64,000 nt of DNA from Pseudomonas sp. RSB 5.4 (GCF_037126175.1 NZ_CP146986.1:5580501-5644500); one strand, 5' to 3'; positions 29,144 through 39,560 are shown, counted from the stretch's first letter. Program-made: numbers and translations. The notes: a model not told the origin generated them from the sequence alone.

Positions 29144-29419
29144 TCAACCACCTTCATCGAAGTAGTTGTTGATCAATGCCACCAGCGCATCCAGCGCTTC
29201 CTGCTCCTGATGGCCTTCGGTACTCAGATAGATCTTGGTGCCTTTGCCGGCGGCCAGCATCATCATCGCCATGATGCTTTTGCCATCAACTGTGGTTTCG
29301 GGTGTGCGCCCCACTCTGATCGTGCAATCCGGGAACTTACCCGCTACCCCGACGAATTTGGCCGACGCTCGGGCATGCAGGCCCAGCTTATTGATGATTT
29401 CGATTTCCAGAGCAGGCAT
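29144..29419 (-). CDS. ptsO: Phosphocarrier protein NPr of the nitrogen PTS
   Basis: A 91-residue HPr-fold protein with the phosphorylation site His15 in KLGLHARASAKF and the segment SIMAMMMLAAGKG where HPr has its regulatory serine. It passes phosphate from EI-Ntr (PtsP, not in the window) to PtsN. It is the last gene of rpoN-hpf-ptsN-rapZ-ptsO. Confidence 0.95.
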   Translation of the reverse strand: MPALEIEIINKLGLHARASAKFVGVAGKFPDCTIRVGRTPETTVDGKSIMAMMMLAAGKGTKIYLSTEGHQEQEALDALVALINNYFDEGG

Positions 29420-29434
29420 CGCGGTGTGAATCCT

Positions 29435-30292
29435 TTAAGTGAGGTCGCGGTGGCGAACCTGGACGTTCTTCAGGGTTTTCTGCAGGGCCTGACCCAGACG
29501 TTCGGTCAGGTAAACGGAGCGGTGATGCCCGCCGGTGCAGCCAATGGCAATGGTGACGTAGGCGCGGTTGCTCGCGGCAAAACGCGGCAGCCATTTATTC
29601 AGGTAGCCGTAGATGTCTTGAAACATCTCGTCAACCTCCGGCTGCGCCGCCAGATATTCGGCGACCGGTGCATCGAGACCGGATTGTGCGCGCAATTCAG
29701 GCTTCCAGTACGGATTGGGCAGGCAGCGCACGTCGAACACCAGATCCGCATCCACCGGCATGCCGCGCTTGAAGCCGAACGACTCGACCAGGAAGGCCGT
29801 GCCCGGCTCCGGCTGGTTCAGCAGGCGTAGCTTGATGGTGTCGCGCAACTGGTACAGGTTCAGATTGGTGGTGTTGACCTTGAGGTCGGCCAGGTCGGCA
29901 ATCGGCCCGAGCAGGGCAGTCTCGTCGTTGATCGCTTCGGCCAGCGAGCGGTTGGCCGTGCTCAGCGGGTGACGACGGCGGGTTTCCGAAAAGCGCTTGA
30001 GCAGGGTTTCTTCGTCGGCATCCAGATACAGCACATCGCACTGGATGTGCCGGGCGCGGACTTCTTCCAGCAACTCGGGGAAACGCGACAGGTGGCTTGG
30101 CAGGTTGCGCGCATCAATCGACACCGCCACCAGCGGCTGGGCCAGTTCGGTGTGGATCAGCGCGCGTTCGGCCAGTTCCGGCAGCAGACCGGCCGGCAGG
30201 TTGTCGATGCAGTAGTAGCCGTTGTCCTCAAGGACATCCAGGGCAGTGCTTTTACCCGAGCCGGAGCGGCCGCTGACGATGATCAAGCGCAT
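29435..30292 (-). CDS. rapZ: RNase adapter protein RapZ
   Basis: 285 residues. The N-terminal half is a P-loop domain ([15 protein letters not shown], residues 4-18; Walker-B-like VLYLDADEE). The C-terminal half carries the RNA/metabolite-binding part with [12 protein letters not shown]. In enterobacteria it senses glucosamine-6-phosphate and presents the sRNA GlmZ to RNase E; whether a GlmZ-like sRNA exists in this host is unknown. It lies 2 bp after ptsN. Confidence 0.94.
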   Translation of the reverse strand: MRLIIVSGRSGSGKSTALDVLEDNGYYCIDNLPAGLLPELAERALIHTELAQPLVAVSIDARNLPSHLSRFPELLEEVRARHIQCDVLYLDADEETLLKRFSETRRRHPLSTANRSLAEAINDETALLGPIADLADLKVNTTNLNLYQLRDTIKLRLLNQPEPGTAFLVESFGFKRGMPVDADLVFDVRCLPNPYWKPELRAQSGLDAPVAEYLAAQPEVDEMFQDIYGYLNKWLPRFAASNRAYVTIAIGCTGGHHRSVYLTERLGQALQKTLKNVQVRHRDLT

Positions 30293-30294
30293 GA

Positions 30295-30759
30295 TTAATG
30301 CCCGTTTTGCTCGCTCAGGACGACCTGATACAAGGCTTCGTTGCTCGGTGCGCTGCGCAGTTTTTCGCGCACTTCCTTGCGATCGAGCATGCTGGCGATC
30401 TGGCGCAGTAATTCCAGGTGGGCATCGGTGGCAGCTTCCGGGACCAGCAGGACAAACAGCAGGTCAACCGGCGCACCGTCGATGGCATCGAAATCGATAG
30501 GCGCATCAAGGTGCATCAAAGCGCTGACAGGCGCTTCACAGCCTTTGAGGCGACAGTGGGGAATGGCGATGCCGTTGCCGAAACCGGTGGAGCCAAGTTT
30601 CTCACGGGCGATCAGCGCCTCGAAGACATCTTGCATCTCCAGACCCGGCACTTCGCGGGCGATCAGGTTGGCAATCTGTTCGAGGGCTTTCTTTTTACTG
30701 CCGCCCGGCACGTTCACCAGGGAACGGCCGGGGGTCAGGATACTTTCAAGTCGGATCAT
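30295..30759 (-). CDS. ptsN: EIIA-Ntr, nitrogen-PTS regulatory protein
   Basis: 154 residues with the EIIA fructose/mannitol fold. The active-site histidine is H68 in [13 protein letters not shown]. PtsN is the output of the nitrogen PTS; its phosphorylation state regulates potassium transport, carbon storage and sigma-54-dependent promoters in pseudomonads. The gene begins 12 bp after the end of hpf. Confidence 0.95.
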   Translation of the reverse strand: MIRLESILTPGRSLVNVPGGSKKKALEQIANLIAREVPGLEMQDVFEALIAREKLGSTGFGNGIAIPHCRLKGCEAPVSALMHLDAPIDFDAIDGAPVDLLFVLLVPEAATDAHLELLRQIASMLDRKEVREKLRSAPSNEALYQVVLSEQNGH

Positions 30760-30771
30760 GGGTTGGGGGTG

Positions 30772-31080
30772 TTAACGACCTGTCGCGCCCTGGAGGAGGC
30801 TCTGGGTCTTTTCCTTATGCTTTTTGAGTTGGCGATCCAGCTTGTCGGTCAGTGCGTCGATCGCAGCGTACATGTCGGTATCTTCTGCGTTGGCGACCAC
30901 TTCGCTGCCGGGAATATGCAAGGTGGCTTCGATTTTCTGCTTCAGCTTTTCGACGCACATCGTGACCTGCACGTTGGTGATCTTGTCGAAATGGCGCTCC
31001 AGTCGTTGGAGTTTTTCCTCGATATAGGAACGCAGAGGTTGGGTCACTTCCAGTTGGTGTCCACTGATGTTGACTTGCAT
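30772..31080 (-). CDS. hpf: Ribosome hibernation promoting factor (short HPF)
   Basis: A 102-residue sigma-54 modulation/S30AE protein starting MQVNISGHQLEVT, with LQRLERHFDKITNVQV and IPGSEVVANAEDTDMYAAID. It binds the 30S decoding region and promotes 100S dimers in stationary phase. An in-frame upstream ATG at 31134 would add 18 residues, but the ATG at 31080 follows AGGAGAAGC and fits the family. Its place directly behind rpoN is conserved. Confidence 0.95.
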   Translation of the reverse strand: MQVNISGHQLEVTQPLRSYIEEKLQRLERHFDKITNVQVTMCVEKLKQKIEATLHIPGSEVVANAEDTDMYAAIDALTDKLDRQLKKHKEKTQSLLQGATGR

Positions 31081-31153
31081 ACAGCTTCTCCTTCGTTGCC
31101 AGTGCATAAAGCGGCAGGCCGAAGAGCCTGCCACTGGAACGCTGTAACGTGGC

Positions 31154-32647
31154 TTACATCAACCGCTTGCGTTCGCTCGAAGGCGCGATCCCGAGGGATT
31201 CGCGGTACTTGGCGACGGTGCGGCGAGCCACCTGAATGCCTTGTGCCTCCAGTAAACCAGCGATCTTGCTGTCACTCAACGGCTTTTTCTGATTTTCCGC
31301 CGCAACCAGTTTCTTGATGATCGCGCGAATCGCCGTGGACGAGCATTCGCCGCCTTCGGAGGTGCTGACGTGGCTGGAGAAAAAGTATTTCAGTTCATAA
31401 ATGCCCCGTGGGGTATGCATGAATTTCTGGGTAGTGACGCGGGAAATCGTCGATTCGTGCATACCAACCGCCTCGGCGATGTCGTGCAGGACCAACGGCT
31501 TCATGGCTTCGTCGCCGTACTCCAGGAAACCGCGCTGATGCTCGACGATCTGGGTCGCCACTTTCATCAGGGTTTCGTTGCGGCTTTGCAGGCTCTTGAT
31601 GAACCAGCGCGCTTCCTGCAACTGATTGCGCATGAAGGTGTTATCGGCGCTGGTATCGGCGCGACGGACAAAACCGGCGTACTGTGCGTTGACCCGCAGA
31701 CGGGGCACCGACTCCTGATTCAGCTCGACCAGCCAGCGTTCGTTGTCCTTGCGCACAATGACGTCCGGCACCACGTACTCGGCTTCAGTCGATTCGATCT
31801 GCGAGCCCGGGCGCGGATTCAGGCTCTGCACCAGTTCGATGACCTGACGCAGCTCATCTTCCTTGAGCTTCATACGCCGCATCAGCTGGCTGTAGTCGCG
31901 GCTGCCGAGCAGATCGATGTAATCGCTGACCAGACGCTTGGCTTCGTTCAGCCACGGAGTCTTGGCCGGGAGCTGGCGCAGTTGCAGCAACAGGCATTCG
32001 CCGAGGTTGCGGGCGCCGATGCCGGCGGGTTCGAACTGCTGGATGCGGTGCAGGACGGCTTCGATCTCGTCCAGCTCGATGTCGAGTTCCGGATCAAAGG
32101 CGTCGAGAATTTCTTCGAGGGTTTCGTCGAGGTAGCCCTGATTGTTGATGCAATCGATCAGGGTCACGGCGATCAGGCGGTCGGTGTCGGACATCGGCGC
32201 CAGGTTCAATTGCCAGAGCAAATGGCTCTGCAGGCTTTCCCCGGCAGAGGTGCGGGTGGTGAAGTCCCACTCGTCGTCATCGCCGCTGGGCAGGCTGCTG
32301 GCGCTGGTCTGGTAGACATCTTCCCAGGCAGTGTCGACCGGCAGCTCGTTGGGAATGCGCTCGTTCCATTCACCTTCCTCCAGGTTGTCCACCGTCGGGG
32401 CGGTTTCCTGGTATGACGGTTCCTGAATGTCGGTGTTGGGCTTTTGTTCGGCGTTGTCGGCCAAAGGATCGGAGTTGTCGAAGTCGTCGCCTTCTTCCTG
32501 GCGTTCGAGCATCGGATTGGATTCCAGGGCCTCCTGGATTTCCTGTTGCAGGTCCAGGGTCGACAATTGGAGCAGGCGGATGGCCTGTTGCAGCTGCGGT
32601 GTCATCGTCAGCTGCTGGCCCATTCTCAAGACTAGCGATGGTTTCAT
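31154..32647 (-). CDS. rpoN: RNA polymerase sigma-54 factor
   Basis: 497 residues. Region I ([29 protein letters not shown]) contacts activators. The acidic region II spans about 50-130, and the core-binding domain with helix-turn-helix ([18 protein letters not shown]) follows. The C-terminal RpoN box [10 protein letters not shown] reads the -24 element. It directs nitrogen, motility and other genes with enhancer-binding proteins. It lies 186 bp downstream of lptB with its own likely promoter. Confidence 0.98.
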   Translation of the reverse strand: MKPSLVLRMGQQLTMTPQLQQAIRLLQLSTLDLQQEIQEALESNPMLERQEEGDDFDNSDPLADNAEQKPNTDIQEPSYQETAPTVDNLEEGEWNERIPNELPVDTAWEDVYQTSASSLPSGDDDEWDFTTRTSAGESLQSHLLWQLNLAPMSDTDRLIAVTLIDCINNQGYLDETLEEILDAFDPELDIELDEIEAVLHRIQQFEPAGIGARNLGECLLLQLRQLPAKTPWLNEAKRLVSDYIDLLGSRDYSQLMRRMKLKEDELRQVIELVQSLNPRPGSQIESTEAEYVVPDVIVRKDNERWLVELNQESVPRLRVNAQYAGFVRRADTSADNTFMRNQLQEARWFIKSLQSRNETLMKVATQIVEHQRGFLEYGDEAMKPLVLHDIAEAVGMHESTISRVTTQKFMHTPRGIYELKYFFSSHVSTSEGGECSSTAIRAIIKKLVAAENQKKPLSDSKIAGLLEAQGIQVARRTVAKYRESLGIAPSSERKRLM

Positions 32648-32724
32648 GGCAGGGGCTTAACACCTTATTCGCCGGCGCGCATGCGCCATCCACTACAGGG
32701 CGCCGAAGCGCCAAACTTAAGCAA

Positions 32725-32730
32725 ATTATA
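32725..32730 (-). promoter_or_regulatory. Likely -10 element for rpoN
   Basis: A perfect TATAAT on the minus strand, about 80 bp before the rpoN start in the 186-bp lptB-rpoN gap. No good TTGACA-like -35 is seen at 16-18 bases, so the promoter call is tentative. Confidence 0.4.
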
Positions 32731-32833
32731 TGCCTGAAACTGTCGTGTTTGCCTAGAGCGCTGTAACAATAAAAGCGTATAAAAGCCTGCTTCATCGATA
32801 CAGCACCCGGAGGCTGGTCAAGTGCCTTGGTGC

Positions 32834-33559
32834 TTACAGGCGGAACTCGTGGCCCAGATACACTTCCTTCACCAGATCGTTGGCAAGGATGGTCGCAGCA
32901 TCGCCTTCGGCGATCAGTTGACCGTCGTTGACGATGTAGGCGGTTTCGCAGATATCCAGGGTCTCACGCACGTTGTGGTCGGTGATCAGAACACCGATGC
33001 CCTTGGCCTTGAGGTGGTGGATGATCTGCTTGATGTCGCCGACCGAGATCGGGTCAACACCGGCGAACGGTTCGTCGAGCAGGATGAATTTCGGTGCGGT
33101 CGCCAGTGCGCGGGCGATTTCCACCCGGCGGCGTTCACCACCGGACAGGCTCATGCCGAGGTTGTCGCGGATGTGGCTGATGTGGAATTCCTGCAGCAGG
33201 CTTTCCAGTTCCTTGCGACGACCGGCCTTGTCGAGTTCCGCGCGGGTTTCGAGGATGGCCATGATGTTATCGGCCACCGACAGTTTGCGGAAGATCGACG
33301 CTTCTTGCGGCAGATAGCCGATACCGGCCTTGGCGCGGCCGTGCATCGGCTGATGGCTGACGTCCAGATCATCGATCAACACGCGGCCCTGATCGGCCTG
33401 CACCAGGCCGACGATCATATAGAAGCAGGTCGTCTTGCCGGCGCCGTTCGGGCCGAGCAGGCCAACGATCTGGCCACTGTCGATCGACAGGCTGACGTCG
33501 CGCACAACCTGGCGGCTTTTATAGGCCTTGGCCAGGTGTTGAGCTTTCAGAGTTGCCAT
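32834..33559 (-). CDS. lptB: LPS export ABC transporter ATP-binding protein
   Basis: 241 residues with Walker A GPNGAGKT (36-43), Q-loop, signature [15 protein letters not shown] and Walker [13 protein letters not shown]. LptB2FG extracts lipopolysaccharide from the inner membrane; lptF and lptG are not in the window. The start overlaps the lptA stop by one base. It is the last gene of kdsD-kdsC-lptC-lptA-lptB before the rpoN promoter region. Confidence 0.97.
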   Translation of the reverse strand: MATLKAQHLAKAYKSRQVVRDVSLSIDSGQIVGLLGPNGAGKTTCFYMIVGLVQADQGRVLIDDLDVSHQPMHGRAKAGIGYLPQEASIFRKLSVADNIMAILETRAELDKAGRRKELESLLQEFHISHIRDNLGMSLSGGERRRVEIARALATAPKFILLDEPFAGVDPISVGDIKQIIHHLKAKGIGVLITDHNVRETLDICETAYIVNDGQLIAEGDAATILANDLVKEVYLGHEFRL

Positions 33560-34107
33560 TACTGGGCCTTTTTCTCGTCGTTTTTCGGCTTCGGCTGGAT
33601 CACCATGTCGATGCGCGGACGCGCCTCGGTGACCTTACTGCCGGTAGCGCGGCCGGCGCTGGCCAGTTTTTTCACCGTGTCATAGACGATTTTTTCGCCC
33701 TGAGTGGTGTTGTTGTCCTTGTCGACAACCTTGGCCTTGTCGATCAGCACGACGCGATTCTGCTGCGCGTGATACTGGATGGTCACGCCCCAGCCCTGCA
33801 CAGGTTTTTTGTCGCCGGCAGTCTGCAGCTGTTCGAAGTAGGCGAGGTTGCCGACTGAGGTCACCACGTCGATATCACCGGTCGGGGTGCGAGTCAGGGT
33901 CACGGTATTACCGGTCACCTTCATCGAGCCCTGGGTAATGATCACGTCACCTTTATAGGTGGCAACGCCATTCTTGTCGTCCATCTGGGCATCGTCGGCC
34001 TGAATGCGAATGGGCTGCTCTTGATCGTTCGGCAGAGCCCAGGCGCTCACGCTTCCCAGTGCTGCGCCCAGACTGAGCAAAATAGGGAGGGTTTTAACGA
34101 GCCTCAT
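33559..34107 (-). CDS. lptA: Periplasmic LPS-bridge protein LptA
   Basis: 182 residues. An N-terminal Sec signal ([24 protein letters not shown]) is cut near residue 24. The OstA/LptA beta-jellyroll follows with [29 protein letters not shown]. The C-terminal tail is Lys-rich. LptA oligomers bridge LptC and LptD to carry LPS across the periplasm. It overlaps lptC by 14 bases. Confidence 0.95.
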   Translation of the reverse strand: MRLVKTLPILLSLGAALGSVSAWALPNDQEQPIRIQADDAQMDDKNGVATYKGDVIITQGSMKVTGNTVTLTRTPTGDIDVVTSVGNLAYFEQLQTAGDKKPVQGWGVTIQYHAQQNRVVLIDKAKVVDKDNNTTQGEKIVYDTVKKLASAGRATGSKVTEARPRIDMVIQPKPKNDEKKAQ

Positions 34108-34666
34108 ACTGTCCTCTTACGTTAGATAGCAGGTGTATCCTGCTTTCCTTCAAATACGCCTTCATTCCCACGCCAGTCGATACACCCCCAGCGCCGTCGA
34201 TTCTAACGGGTTGCGCGGTCTGCGCATATTGCTGCTGCGGGAACACTGTCATGCGTGTGCTGGTGATCAAGGTGTCGCGGTTCTTTTCGTCAGTACGCTT
34301 GACGCGTACGGAATCGATCAGTTCGACCTCGGTGCCGCCTGAATTCACTTCACCGCGCTCGCTGGTCACGTGCCACGGAAACTCGGTGCCGCGGAACATG
34401 TTCAGGTCGGGTTTGGTGACAAGCGTCACATCCGTCGCTTTCAGATGCTCGGCCTTGTCCGACGTCATCTCGTATTGCAGCTTGCCGTCCGGGAGGTACT
34501 GAAAGGTGTGGGTATTGGTGGCGTACCAGTCGATGGCAGTGTCTTCGGCCTTGGCTGCAGGCTTGTCGAGAAAGCGTTCCGGACTGATATTCCAGTAGCC
34601 GACCGCTGCAAACATGGCAGCGATACAGCCGAACAGCAGGAAGTTGCGAAATTTTTTGCTAAACAT
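34094..34666 (-). CDS. lptC: LPS export protein LptC
   Basis: 190 residues with one N-terminal membrane anchor (about 8-25, FLLFGCIAAMFAAVGYW) and a periplasmic jellyroll domain (LPDGKLQYEMTSDKAEHL, FRGTEFPWHVTSERG). It links LptB2FG to LptA. A GTG four codons earlier overlaps the kdsC stop and is an alternative start. The ATG at 34666 gives the usual N-terminus MFSKKFRN. Confidence 0.92.
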   Translation of the reverse strand: MFSKKFRNFLLFGCIAAMFAAVGYWNISPERFLDKPAAKAEDTAIDWYATNTHTFQYLPDGKLQYEMTSDKAEHLKATDVTLVTKPDLNMFRGTEFPWHVTSERGEVNSGGTEVELIDSVRVKRTDEKNRDTLITSTRMTVFPQQQYAQTAQPVRIDGAGGVSTGVGMKAYLKESRIHLLSNVRGQYEAR

Positions 34667-34674
34667 GATTTGGC

Positions 34675-35199
34675 TCACAGGTACGCGGCGTTGGCCGCAT
34701 CGAGGCGGCCCTGGGCGCGCAGGATCAATTCGCAGAATTCGCGGGCGGCACCTTCGCCACCACGGGCCCGAGTGACGCCATGGGCGTGTTCGCGCACGAA
34801 ATCGGCAGCATTGGCGACGGCCATGCCCAGACCTACGCGGCGGATCACCGGCAGGTCAGGCAAGTCGTCACCGAGGTAGGCGACCTGTTCATAGCTTAGG
34901 CCCAGTTGCTGCAGAAGACCGTCCAGAACCACCAATTTGTCTTCGCGGCCCTGAAACAGATGCGGGATGCCGAGGTTCTTCGCTCGACGCTCAACCACCG
35001 GCGTCTTGCGGCCACTGATGATGGCCGTCTCGACACCAGCATTCATCAGCATCTTGATGCCTTGGCCGTCGAGGGTGTTGAACGTCTTGAATTCGCTGCC
35101 GTCTTCAAGGAAGTACAGGCGCCCGTCGGTGAGGACGCCGTCGACGTCGAACACTGCCAGTTTGATCGCTTTGCCGCGTTGCAGCAGATCGCTTGTCAT
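34675..35199 (-). CDS. kdsC: 3-deoxy-D-manno-octulosonate-8-phosphate phosphatase
   Basis: A 174-residue capless HAD phosphatase. The nucleophile and acid are D18 and D20 in AVFDVDGVLTDG. Motif II is TAIISGRKT and motif IV is AYLGDDLPDLPVI. It removes phosphate from KDO-8-P, the third step of KDO synthesis. It overlaps kdsD by one base, and lptC starts within a few bases of its stop. Confidence 0.96.
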   Translation of the reverse strand: MTSDLLQRGKAIKLAVFDVDGVLTDGRLYFLEDGSEFKTFNTLDGQGIKMLMNAGVETAIISGRKTPVVERRAKNLGIPHLFQGREDKLVVLDGLLQQLGLSYEQVAYLGDDLPDLPVIRRVGLGMAVANAADFVREHAHGVTRARGGEGAAREFCELILRAQGRLDAANAAYL

Positions 35200-36173
35200 T
35201 ACATCACTCCTGCACGCAGCAGATCGGAGAGGTTGAAGGCGCCAATCGGGCGATCTTCTTCGTCCACGACCACCAGTGCGTTGATTCGGTGGTCTTCCAT
35301 GATTTTCAGCGCTTCGGCGGCGAGCATCTCGGGCCGTGCGGTCTTGCCGTGTGCGGTCATGACCTGGTCGATGGTGGCGCTGCGGATGTCGATGCTGCGA
35401 TCCAGGGTGCGGCGCAGGTCGCCGTCGGTGAAGATCCCGGCCAGCTTGCCATCGGCTTCAAGGATGACGGTCATGCCCAGACCCTTGCGGGTCATTTCCA
35501 TGAGCGCGTCCTTGAGCAGGGTGCCGCGTTGTACCTGCGGCAGCTCTTGCCCAGCGTGCATGACGTTTTCCACTTTCAGCAGCAGGCGTCGACCCAAGGC
35601 ACCGCCCGGGTGGGAAAAAGCAAAATCTTCGGCGGTGAAGCCACGCGCTTCCAGCAGCGCCACGGCCAGGGCATCGCCCATGACCAGCGCTGCGGTGGTC
35701 GAGGAAGTCGGCGCCAGGTTCAGCGGGCAGGCTTCGTGCTCGACGTGAACATTGAGATTGACTTCGGCGGCCTTGGCCAACGGCGACTGCGGATTGCCGG
35801 TCAGGCTGATCAACTGGATACCCAGGCGCTTGATCAGGGGCAGCAAGGTGACGATTTCGTTGGTCGAGCCGGAGTTGGAGAGGGCGAGAATCACGTCGTC
35901 ACGGGTGATCATGCCCATGTCGCCATGACTGGCTTCGGCCGGGTGGACGAAAAATGCCGGGGTGCCGGTGCTGGCCAGGGTCGCGGCAATCTTGTTGCCG
36001 ACGTGCCCGGATTTGCCCATGCCGACCACGACCACACGGCCTTTGCTGGCCAGAATCATCTCGCAAGCGCGTACGAAATCGGCGTCGATATGGGGCAACA
36101 AGCCTTGTACGGCTTCCACTTCGAGGCGGATGGTGCGTTGTGCCGATTGAATCAGGTCGCTGGATTGGCTCAT
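35199..36173 (-). CDS. kdsD: D-arabinose 5-phosphate isomerase
   Basis: 324 residues: an SIS sugar-isomerase domain (about 30-190, VVVGMGKSGHVGNKIAATLASTG and the invariant HPAEASHGDMG), then two CBS domains (about 205-324). It converts ribulose-5-phosphate to arabinose-5-phosphate for KDO. The longest ORF has 33 extra N-terminal codons, but the ATG at 36173 gives MSQSSDLIQSAQRT and the normal length. It is divergent from mlaF, about 275 bp apart. Confidence 0.95.
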   Translation of the reverse strand: MSQSSDLIQSAQRTIRLEVEAVQGLLPHIDADFVRACEMILASKGRVVVVGMGKSGHVGNKIAATLASTGTPAFFVHPAEASHGDMGMITRDDVILALSNSGSTNEIVTLLPLIKRLGIQLISLTGNPQSPLAKAAEVNLNVHVEHEACPLNLAPTSSTTAALVMGDALAVALLEARGFTAEDFAFSHPGGALGRRLLLKVENVMHAGQELPQVQRGTLLKDALMEMTRKGLGMTVILEADGKLAGIFTDGDLRRTLDRSIDIRSATIDQVMTAHGKTARPEMLAAEALKIMEDHRINALVVVDEEDRPIGAFNLSDLLRAGVM

Positions 36174-36330
36174 GTCAGAAATCGTATAGCCCGATGAAAA
36201 GGCGGCGATTATAGCGGTTATGTTGAAAAGCCTCACGCAAGTTCGTTGTGCTTTGTCATTCCTCGTAACCAAAACCCTGAAAAAGCGCGGCCGCGCCTGT
36301 CATATCGCTGAACACAGGGGGGCATGGGCC

Positions 36331-36360
36331 TTGGGCGCTTGGCCTTTGCAGTGATATAGT
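36331..36360 (+). promoter_or_regulatory. Possible sigma-70 promoter of the mla operon
   Basis: TTGGGC, 18 bases, then TATAGT, about 90 bp before the mlaF start in the kdsD/mlaF divergent gap. The -10 is good and the -35 is fair. Confidence 0.45.
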
Positions 36361-36448
36361 TCGCCGCCAGTTCGGCCTGCCCGGGAGGTATGTGCTTTCT
36401 GCGGAAAGCCAGGCGTCCGAGTGAGAGGCTGCATCGCAAGGAGTTTAG

Positions 36449-37258
36449 ATGAGTGCCGATAACGCCTACGCGGTCGAGCTGAAGGGAGTCTCCTTCAAGC
36501 GCGGTGCGCGCAGCATTTTCAATAACGTCGATATTCGCATCCCGCGTGGCAAGGTTACCGGCATCATGGGACCTTCCGGGTGCGGCAAGACCACTTTGTT
36601 GCGCTTGATGGGTGCACAGTTGCGTCCTTCCAGCGGCGAAGTCTGGGTCAACGGCCAGAACCTGCCGACGCTGTCGCGCAGTGATCTGTTCGATGCGCGC
36701 AAGCACATGGGCGTGCTGTTTCAGAGCGGCGCGCTGTTTACCGATCTCGATGTCTTCGAGAACGTCGCTTTCCCCCTGCGCGTTCATACCCAATTGCCGG
36801 ACGAAATGATCCGCGACATCGTTCTGCTCAAATTGCAGGCGGTCGGTCTGCGCGGCGCCATCGAGCTGATGCCCGACGAACTGTCCGGCGGCATGAAGCG
36901 TCGCGTGGCGCTGGCCCGGGCAATTGCGCTCGATCCGCAGATTCTAATGTACGACGAACCTTTCGTCGGTCAGGACCCGATCGCCATGGGCGTGCTGGTA
37001 CGCCTGATCCGTCTGCTCAACGATGCGCTGGGGATCACCAGTATCGTGGTCTCCCACGATCTGGCCGAAACCGCGAGCATCGCTGACTACATCTATGTAG
37101 TGGGTGATGGTCAGGTGCTGGGGCAGGGCACGCCGGACGAGTTGATGAATTCGGATGAGCCGCGTATTCGCCAGTTCATGACCGGCAACCCCGATGGCCC
37201 GGTGCCGTATCATTTTCCAGCGACGGATTACCGCGCAGATCTTCTGGGGAAGCGCTGA
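36449..37258 (+). CDS. mlaF: Phospholipid ABC transporter ATPase MlaF
   Basis: 269 residues with Walker A GPSGCGKT (about 38-45), signature [14 protein letters not shown] and Walker [12 protein letters not shown]. It powers the MlaFEDB complex that keeps the outer membrane lipid-asymmetric. First gene of mlaFEDCB; the ATG follows CAAGGAG, and the stop overlaps mlaE by one base. In P. putida the orthologues were named ttg2 for toluene tolerance. Confidence 0.96.
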   Translation: MSADNAYAVELKGVSFKRGARSIFNNVDIRIPRGKVTGIMGPSGCGKTTLLRLMGAQLRPSSGEVWVNGQNLPTLSRSDLFDARKHMGVLFQSGALFTDLDVFENVAFPLRVHTQLPDEMIRDIVLLKLQAVGLRGAIELMPDELSGGMKRRVALARAIALDPQILMYDEPFVGQDPIAMGVLVRLIRLLNDALGITSIVVSHDLAETASIADYIYVVGDGQVLGQGTPDELMNSDEPRIRQFMTGNPDGPVPYHFPATDYRADLLGKR

Positions 37259-38055
37259 TGCGCAGAATTTCATTAATAGAACGCGTACGCCGTTTCGGCG
37301 AGGCGGCGATCGACGCCGTTGCGGTGTTTGGTCGTGCGACCCTGTTCCTGTTCCACGCCCTGCTCGGTCGTGGCGGCATCAGCGGCGGTTTTGGCCTGTT
37401 GGTCAAGCAGCTGCATTCGGTTGGCGTCATGTCGCTGGTGATCATCGTCGTGTCCGGGATTTTCATCGGCATGGTGCTGGCGCTGCAGGGCTTCAGTATT
37501 CTGTCGAGCTACGGTTCGGAGCAGGCGGTGGGACAGATGGTGGCCCTGACGTTGCTGCGTGAACTGGGTCCGGTGGTGACCGCCTTGCTGTTTGCCGGGC
37601 GTGCCGGTTCGGCGCTGACCGCGGAAATTGGCAACATGAAGTCCACCGAGCAGCTTTCCAGCCTGGAAATGATCGGTGTCGATCCGCTCAAATACATTAT
37701 TGCCCCGCGTCTGTGGGCCGGTTTCATTTCCCTGCCGGTGCTGGCGATGATTTTCAGCGTGGTGGGGATCTGGGGCGGTTCGTGGGTGGCTGTCGACTGG
37801 CTTGGCGTGTATGAAGGTTCCTACTGGGCGAACATGCAGAACAGCGTGAACTTCACCAGCGATGTGCTCAACGGCGTCATCAAAAGTATCGTTTTCGCCT
37901 TCGTCGTGACCTGGATCGCCGTATTCCAAGGCTATGACTGTGAGCCCACTTCCGAGGGCATCAGTCGCGCCACCACCAAGACCGTGGTATTCGCCTCGCT
38001 GGCGGTACTGGGCCTGGACTTTATTCTGACCGCTTTGATGTTTGGAGATTTCTGA
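37258..38055 (+). CDS. mlaE: Phospholipid ABC transporter permease MlaE
   Basis: A 265-residue membrane protein of the MlaE/Ttg2B family with the core segment [31 protein letters not shown] and five or so helices. It pairs with MlaF and the MlaD ring in the inner membrane. One-base overlaps on both sides (TGATG) show strict coupling. Confidence 0.96.
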   Translation: MRRISLIERVRRFGEAAIDAVAVFGRATLFLFHALLGRGGISGGFGLLVKQLHSVGVMSLVIIVVSGIFIGMVLALQGFSILSSYGSEQAVGQMVALTLLRELGPVVTALLFAGRAGSALTAEIGNMKSTEQLSSLEMIGVDPLKYIIAPRLWAGFISLPVLAMIFSVVGIWGGSWVAVDWLGVYEGSYWANMQNSVNFTSDVLNGVIKSIVFAFVVTWIAVFQGYDCEPTSEGISRATTKTVVFASLAVLGLDFILTALMFGDF

Positions 38056-38522
38056 TGCAAAACCGCACCCTGGAAATCGGTGTCGGCCTGTTCCTGCTGG
38101 CAGGGATCCTGGCCTTGTTGCTGCTTGCCCTGCGGGTCAGTGGCCTGTCTCCGACTTCGACCACCGACACCTATAAACTGTATGCCTACTTCGACAATAT
38201 CGCCGGTTTGACGGTCAGAGCCAAAGTGACCATGGCCGGTGTGACCATCGGCAAGGTCACGGCCATCGATCTGGATCGCGACAGCTTCACCGGGCGGGTA
38301 ACCCTGCAAGTGGATAAAAAGGTCGACAACCTGCCGACCGACTCCACAGCGTCTATCCTGACCGCTGGCCTGTTGGGCGAGAAGTACATCGGTATCAGCG
38401 TGGGCGGGGAAGACACCCGTCTGAAGGATGGTGGAACCATCCACGACACGCAGTCGTCTCTGGTACTGGAAGACCTGATCGGTAAATTCCTGCTCAATAC
38501 CGTTAGCAAAGACGCCAAATGA
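38055..38522 (+). CDS. mlaD: Mla pathway MCE-domain protein MlaD
   Basis: 155 residues: one N-terminal helix (about 10-28, LFLLAGILALLLLAL) and one MCE domain (about 40-120, YAYFDNIAGLTVRAKVTMAGVTIGKV). MlaD hexamers form the lipid channel above MlaE. The C-terminus is short and ends in FLLNTVSKDAK. Confidence 0.95.
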   Translation: MQNRTLEIGVGLFLLAGILALLLLALRVSGLSPTSTTDTYKLYAYFDNIAGLTVRAKVTMAGVTIGKVTAIDLDRDSFTGRVTLQVDKKVDNLPTDSTASILTAGLLGEKYIGISVGGEDTRLKDGGTIHDTQSSLVLEDLIGKFLLNTVSKDAK

Positions 38523-38533
38523 GGAGCTTTTGA

Positions 38534-39187
38534 ATGATCTCTACCTTGCGACGTGGCCTGTTGGTGTTGCTCGCGACACTGCCACTGCTGGCTAACGCTG
38601 CGCCTGGACAGTCGGCGCACGATCTGGTTCAGGACACCACGAACCGGATGCTGGCCGACCTGTCGGCCAATAAAGAGAAGTACAAGAAGGATCCGCAGGA
38701 CTTCTACACGGCGCTGAACACCATTGTCGGTCCCGTGGTGGATGCCGAGGGCATTTCCAAGAGCATCATGACCGTCAAGTATTCGCGCAAGGCCACGCCT
38801 GCGCAGATGCAGACGTTCCAGGAAAACTTCAAACGTGGTCTGTTCCAGTTCTATGGCAACGCTTTGCTCGAGTACAACAACCAGGGCATTACCGTTGATC
38901 CTGCCAAGGATGAGTCCGGCGATCGCACCAGCGTCGGCATGACCGTCAAGGGCAACAACGGCGCGGTCTATCCAGTGCAATACACGCTGGAGAAGATCAA
39001 CGGCGAGTGGAAGCTGCGCAACGTGATCATCAACGGTATCAACATCGGCAAGCTGTTCCGTGACCAGTTCGCCGATGCGATGCAGCGCAATGGCAACGAT
39101 CTGGACAAGACCATCAATGGTTGGGCCGGTGAAGTGGCCAAGGCCAAGGAAGAAACCGACAAAGCTGCCGCGAAGCCAGCGCAATGA
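38534..39187 (+). CDS. mlaC: Periplasmic phospholipid-binding protein MlaC
   Basis: 217 residues with a Sec signal (MISTLRRGLLVLLATLPLLANA, cleaved after ANA) and the Tol_Tol_Ttg2 fold: LVQDTTNRMLADL, FKRGLFQFYGNALLEYN and GEWKLRNVIINGINIGKLFRDQF. It shuttles phospholipids between MlaA-OmpC and MlaFEDB. It overlaps mlaB by four bases (ATGA). Confidence 0.95.
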   Translation: MISTLRRGLLVLLATLPLLANAAPGQSAHDLVQDTTNRMLADLSANKEKYKKDPQDFYTALNTIVGPVVDAEGISKSIMTVKYSRKATPAQMQTFQENFKRGLFQFYGNALLEYNNQGITVDPAKDESGDRTSVGMTVKGNNGAVYPVQYTLEKINGEWKLRNVIINGINIGKLFRDQFADAMQRNGNDLDKTINGWAGEVAKAKEETDKAAAKPAQ

Positions 39188-39489
39188 GTGAGGCGGCAAT
39201 ACGTATGAGTGACGTCGACGAGCTATTGCTCAGTGGAGTACTGGATTACCGCACAGGCCCCGACCTGCGCAAGGAAGGCCAGGCGCTGATCAAGTCCAGC
39301 AAGGCGTCGTCGCTGGTCATCGATTGCTCGGCAGTGAAGAAGTCCAGCAGCGTCGGCTTGTCCCTGCTGCTGTGCTTCATGCGCGATGCCCAGGCGGCCG
39401 GCAAGGTTGTCAGCATCCGCGCGATGCCGGAAGACATGCGCGAAATCGCTCAGGTCAGTGAGCTGACCGAGTTGCTGGCGCACCCCTGA
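39184..39489 (+). CDS. mlaB: STAS-domain protein MlaB
   Basis: 101 residues with a STAS/anti-sigma-antagonist fold: LVIDCSAVKKSSSVGLSLLLCFMRDAQAAGK, including the conserved serine region that aligns with the phosphorylatable serine of SpoIIAA. MlaB binds MlaF and supports its ATPase activity. Start 39184 is used because of the ATGA overlap; MSDVDELL seven codons later is an alternative. Confidence 0.9.
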   Translation: MSEAAIRMSDVDELLLSGVLDYRTGPDLRKEGQALIKSSKASSLVIDCSAVKKSSSVGLSLLLCFMRDAQAAGKVVSIRAMPEDMREIAQVSELTELLAHP

Positions 39490-39501
39490 ACCCGCATCGA
39501 T

Positions 39502-39560
39502 AAAAAAGCCCCCCGTCAGAGTCCTGCCAATGCGGGGTTCGCAGGCGCGGGGCTTTTTTG
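39502..39560 (+). terminator. Terminator after mlaB
   Basis: AAAAAAGCCCC pairs with GGGGCTTTTTT across about 35 bases that contain GC-rich inner segments. The flanking A- and T-runs fit a bidirectional terminator before ibaG, although the loop is long. Confidence 0.6.
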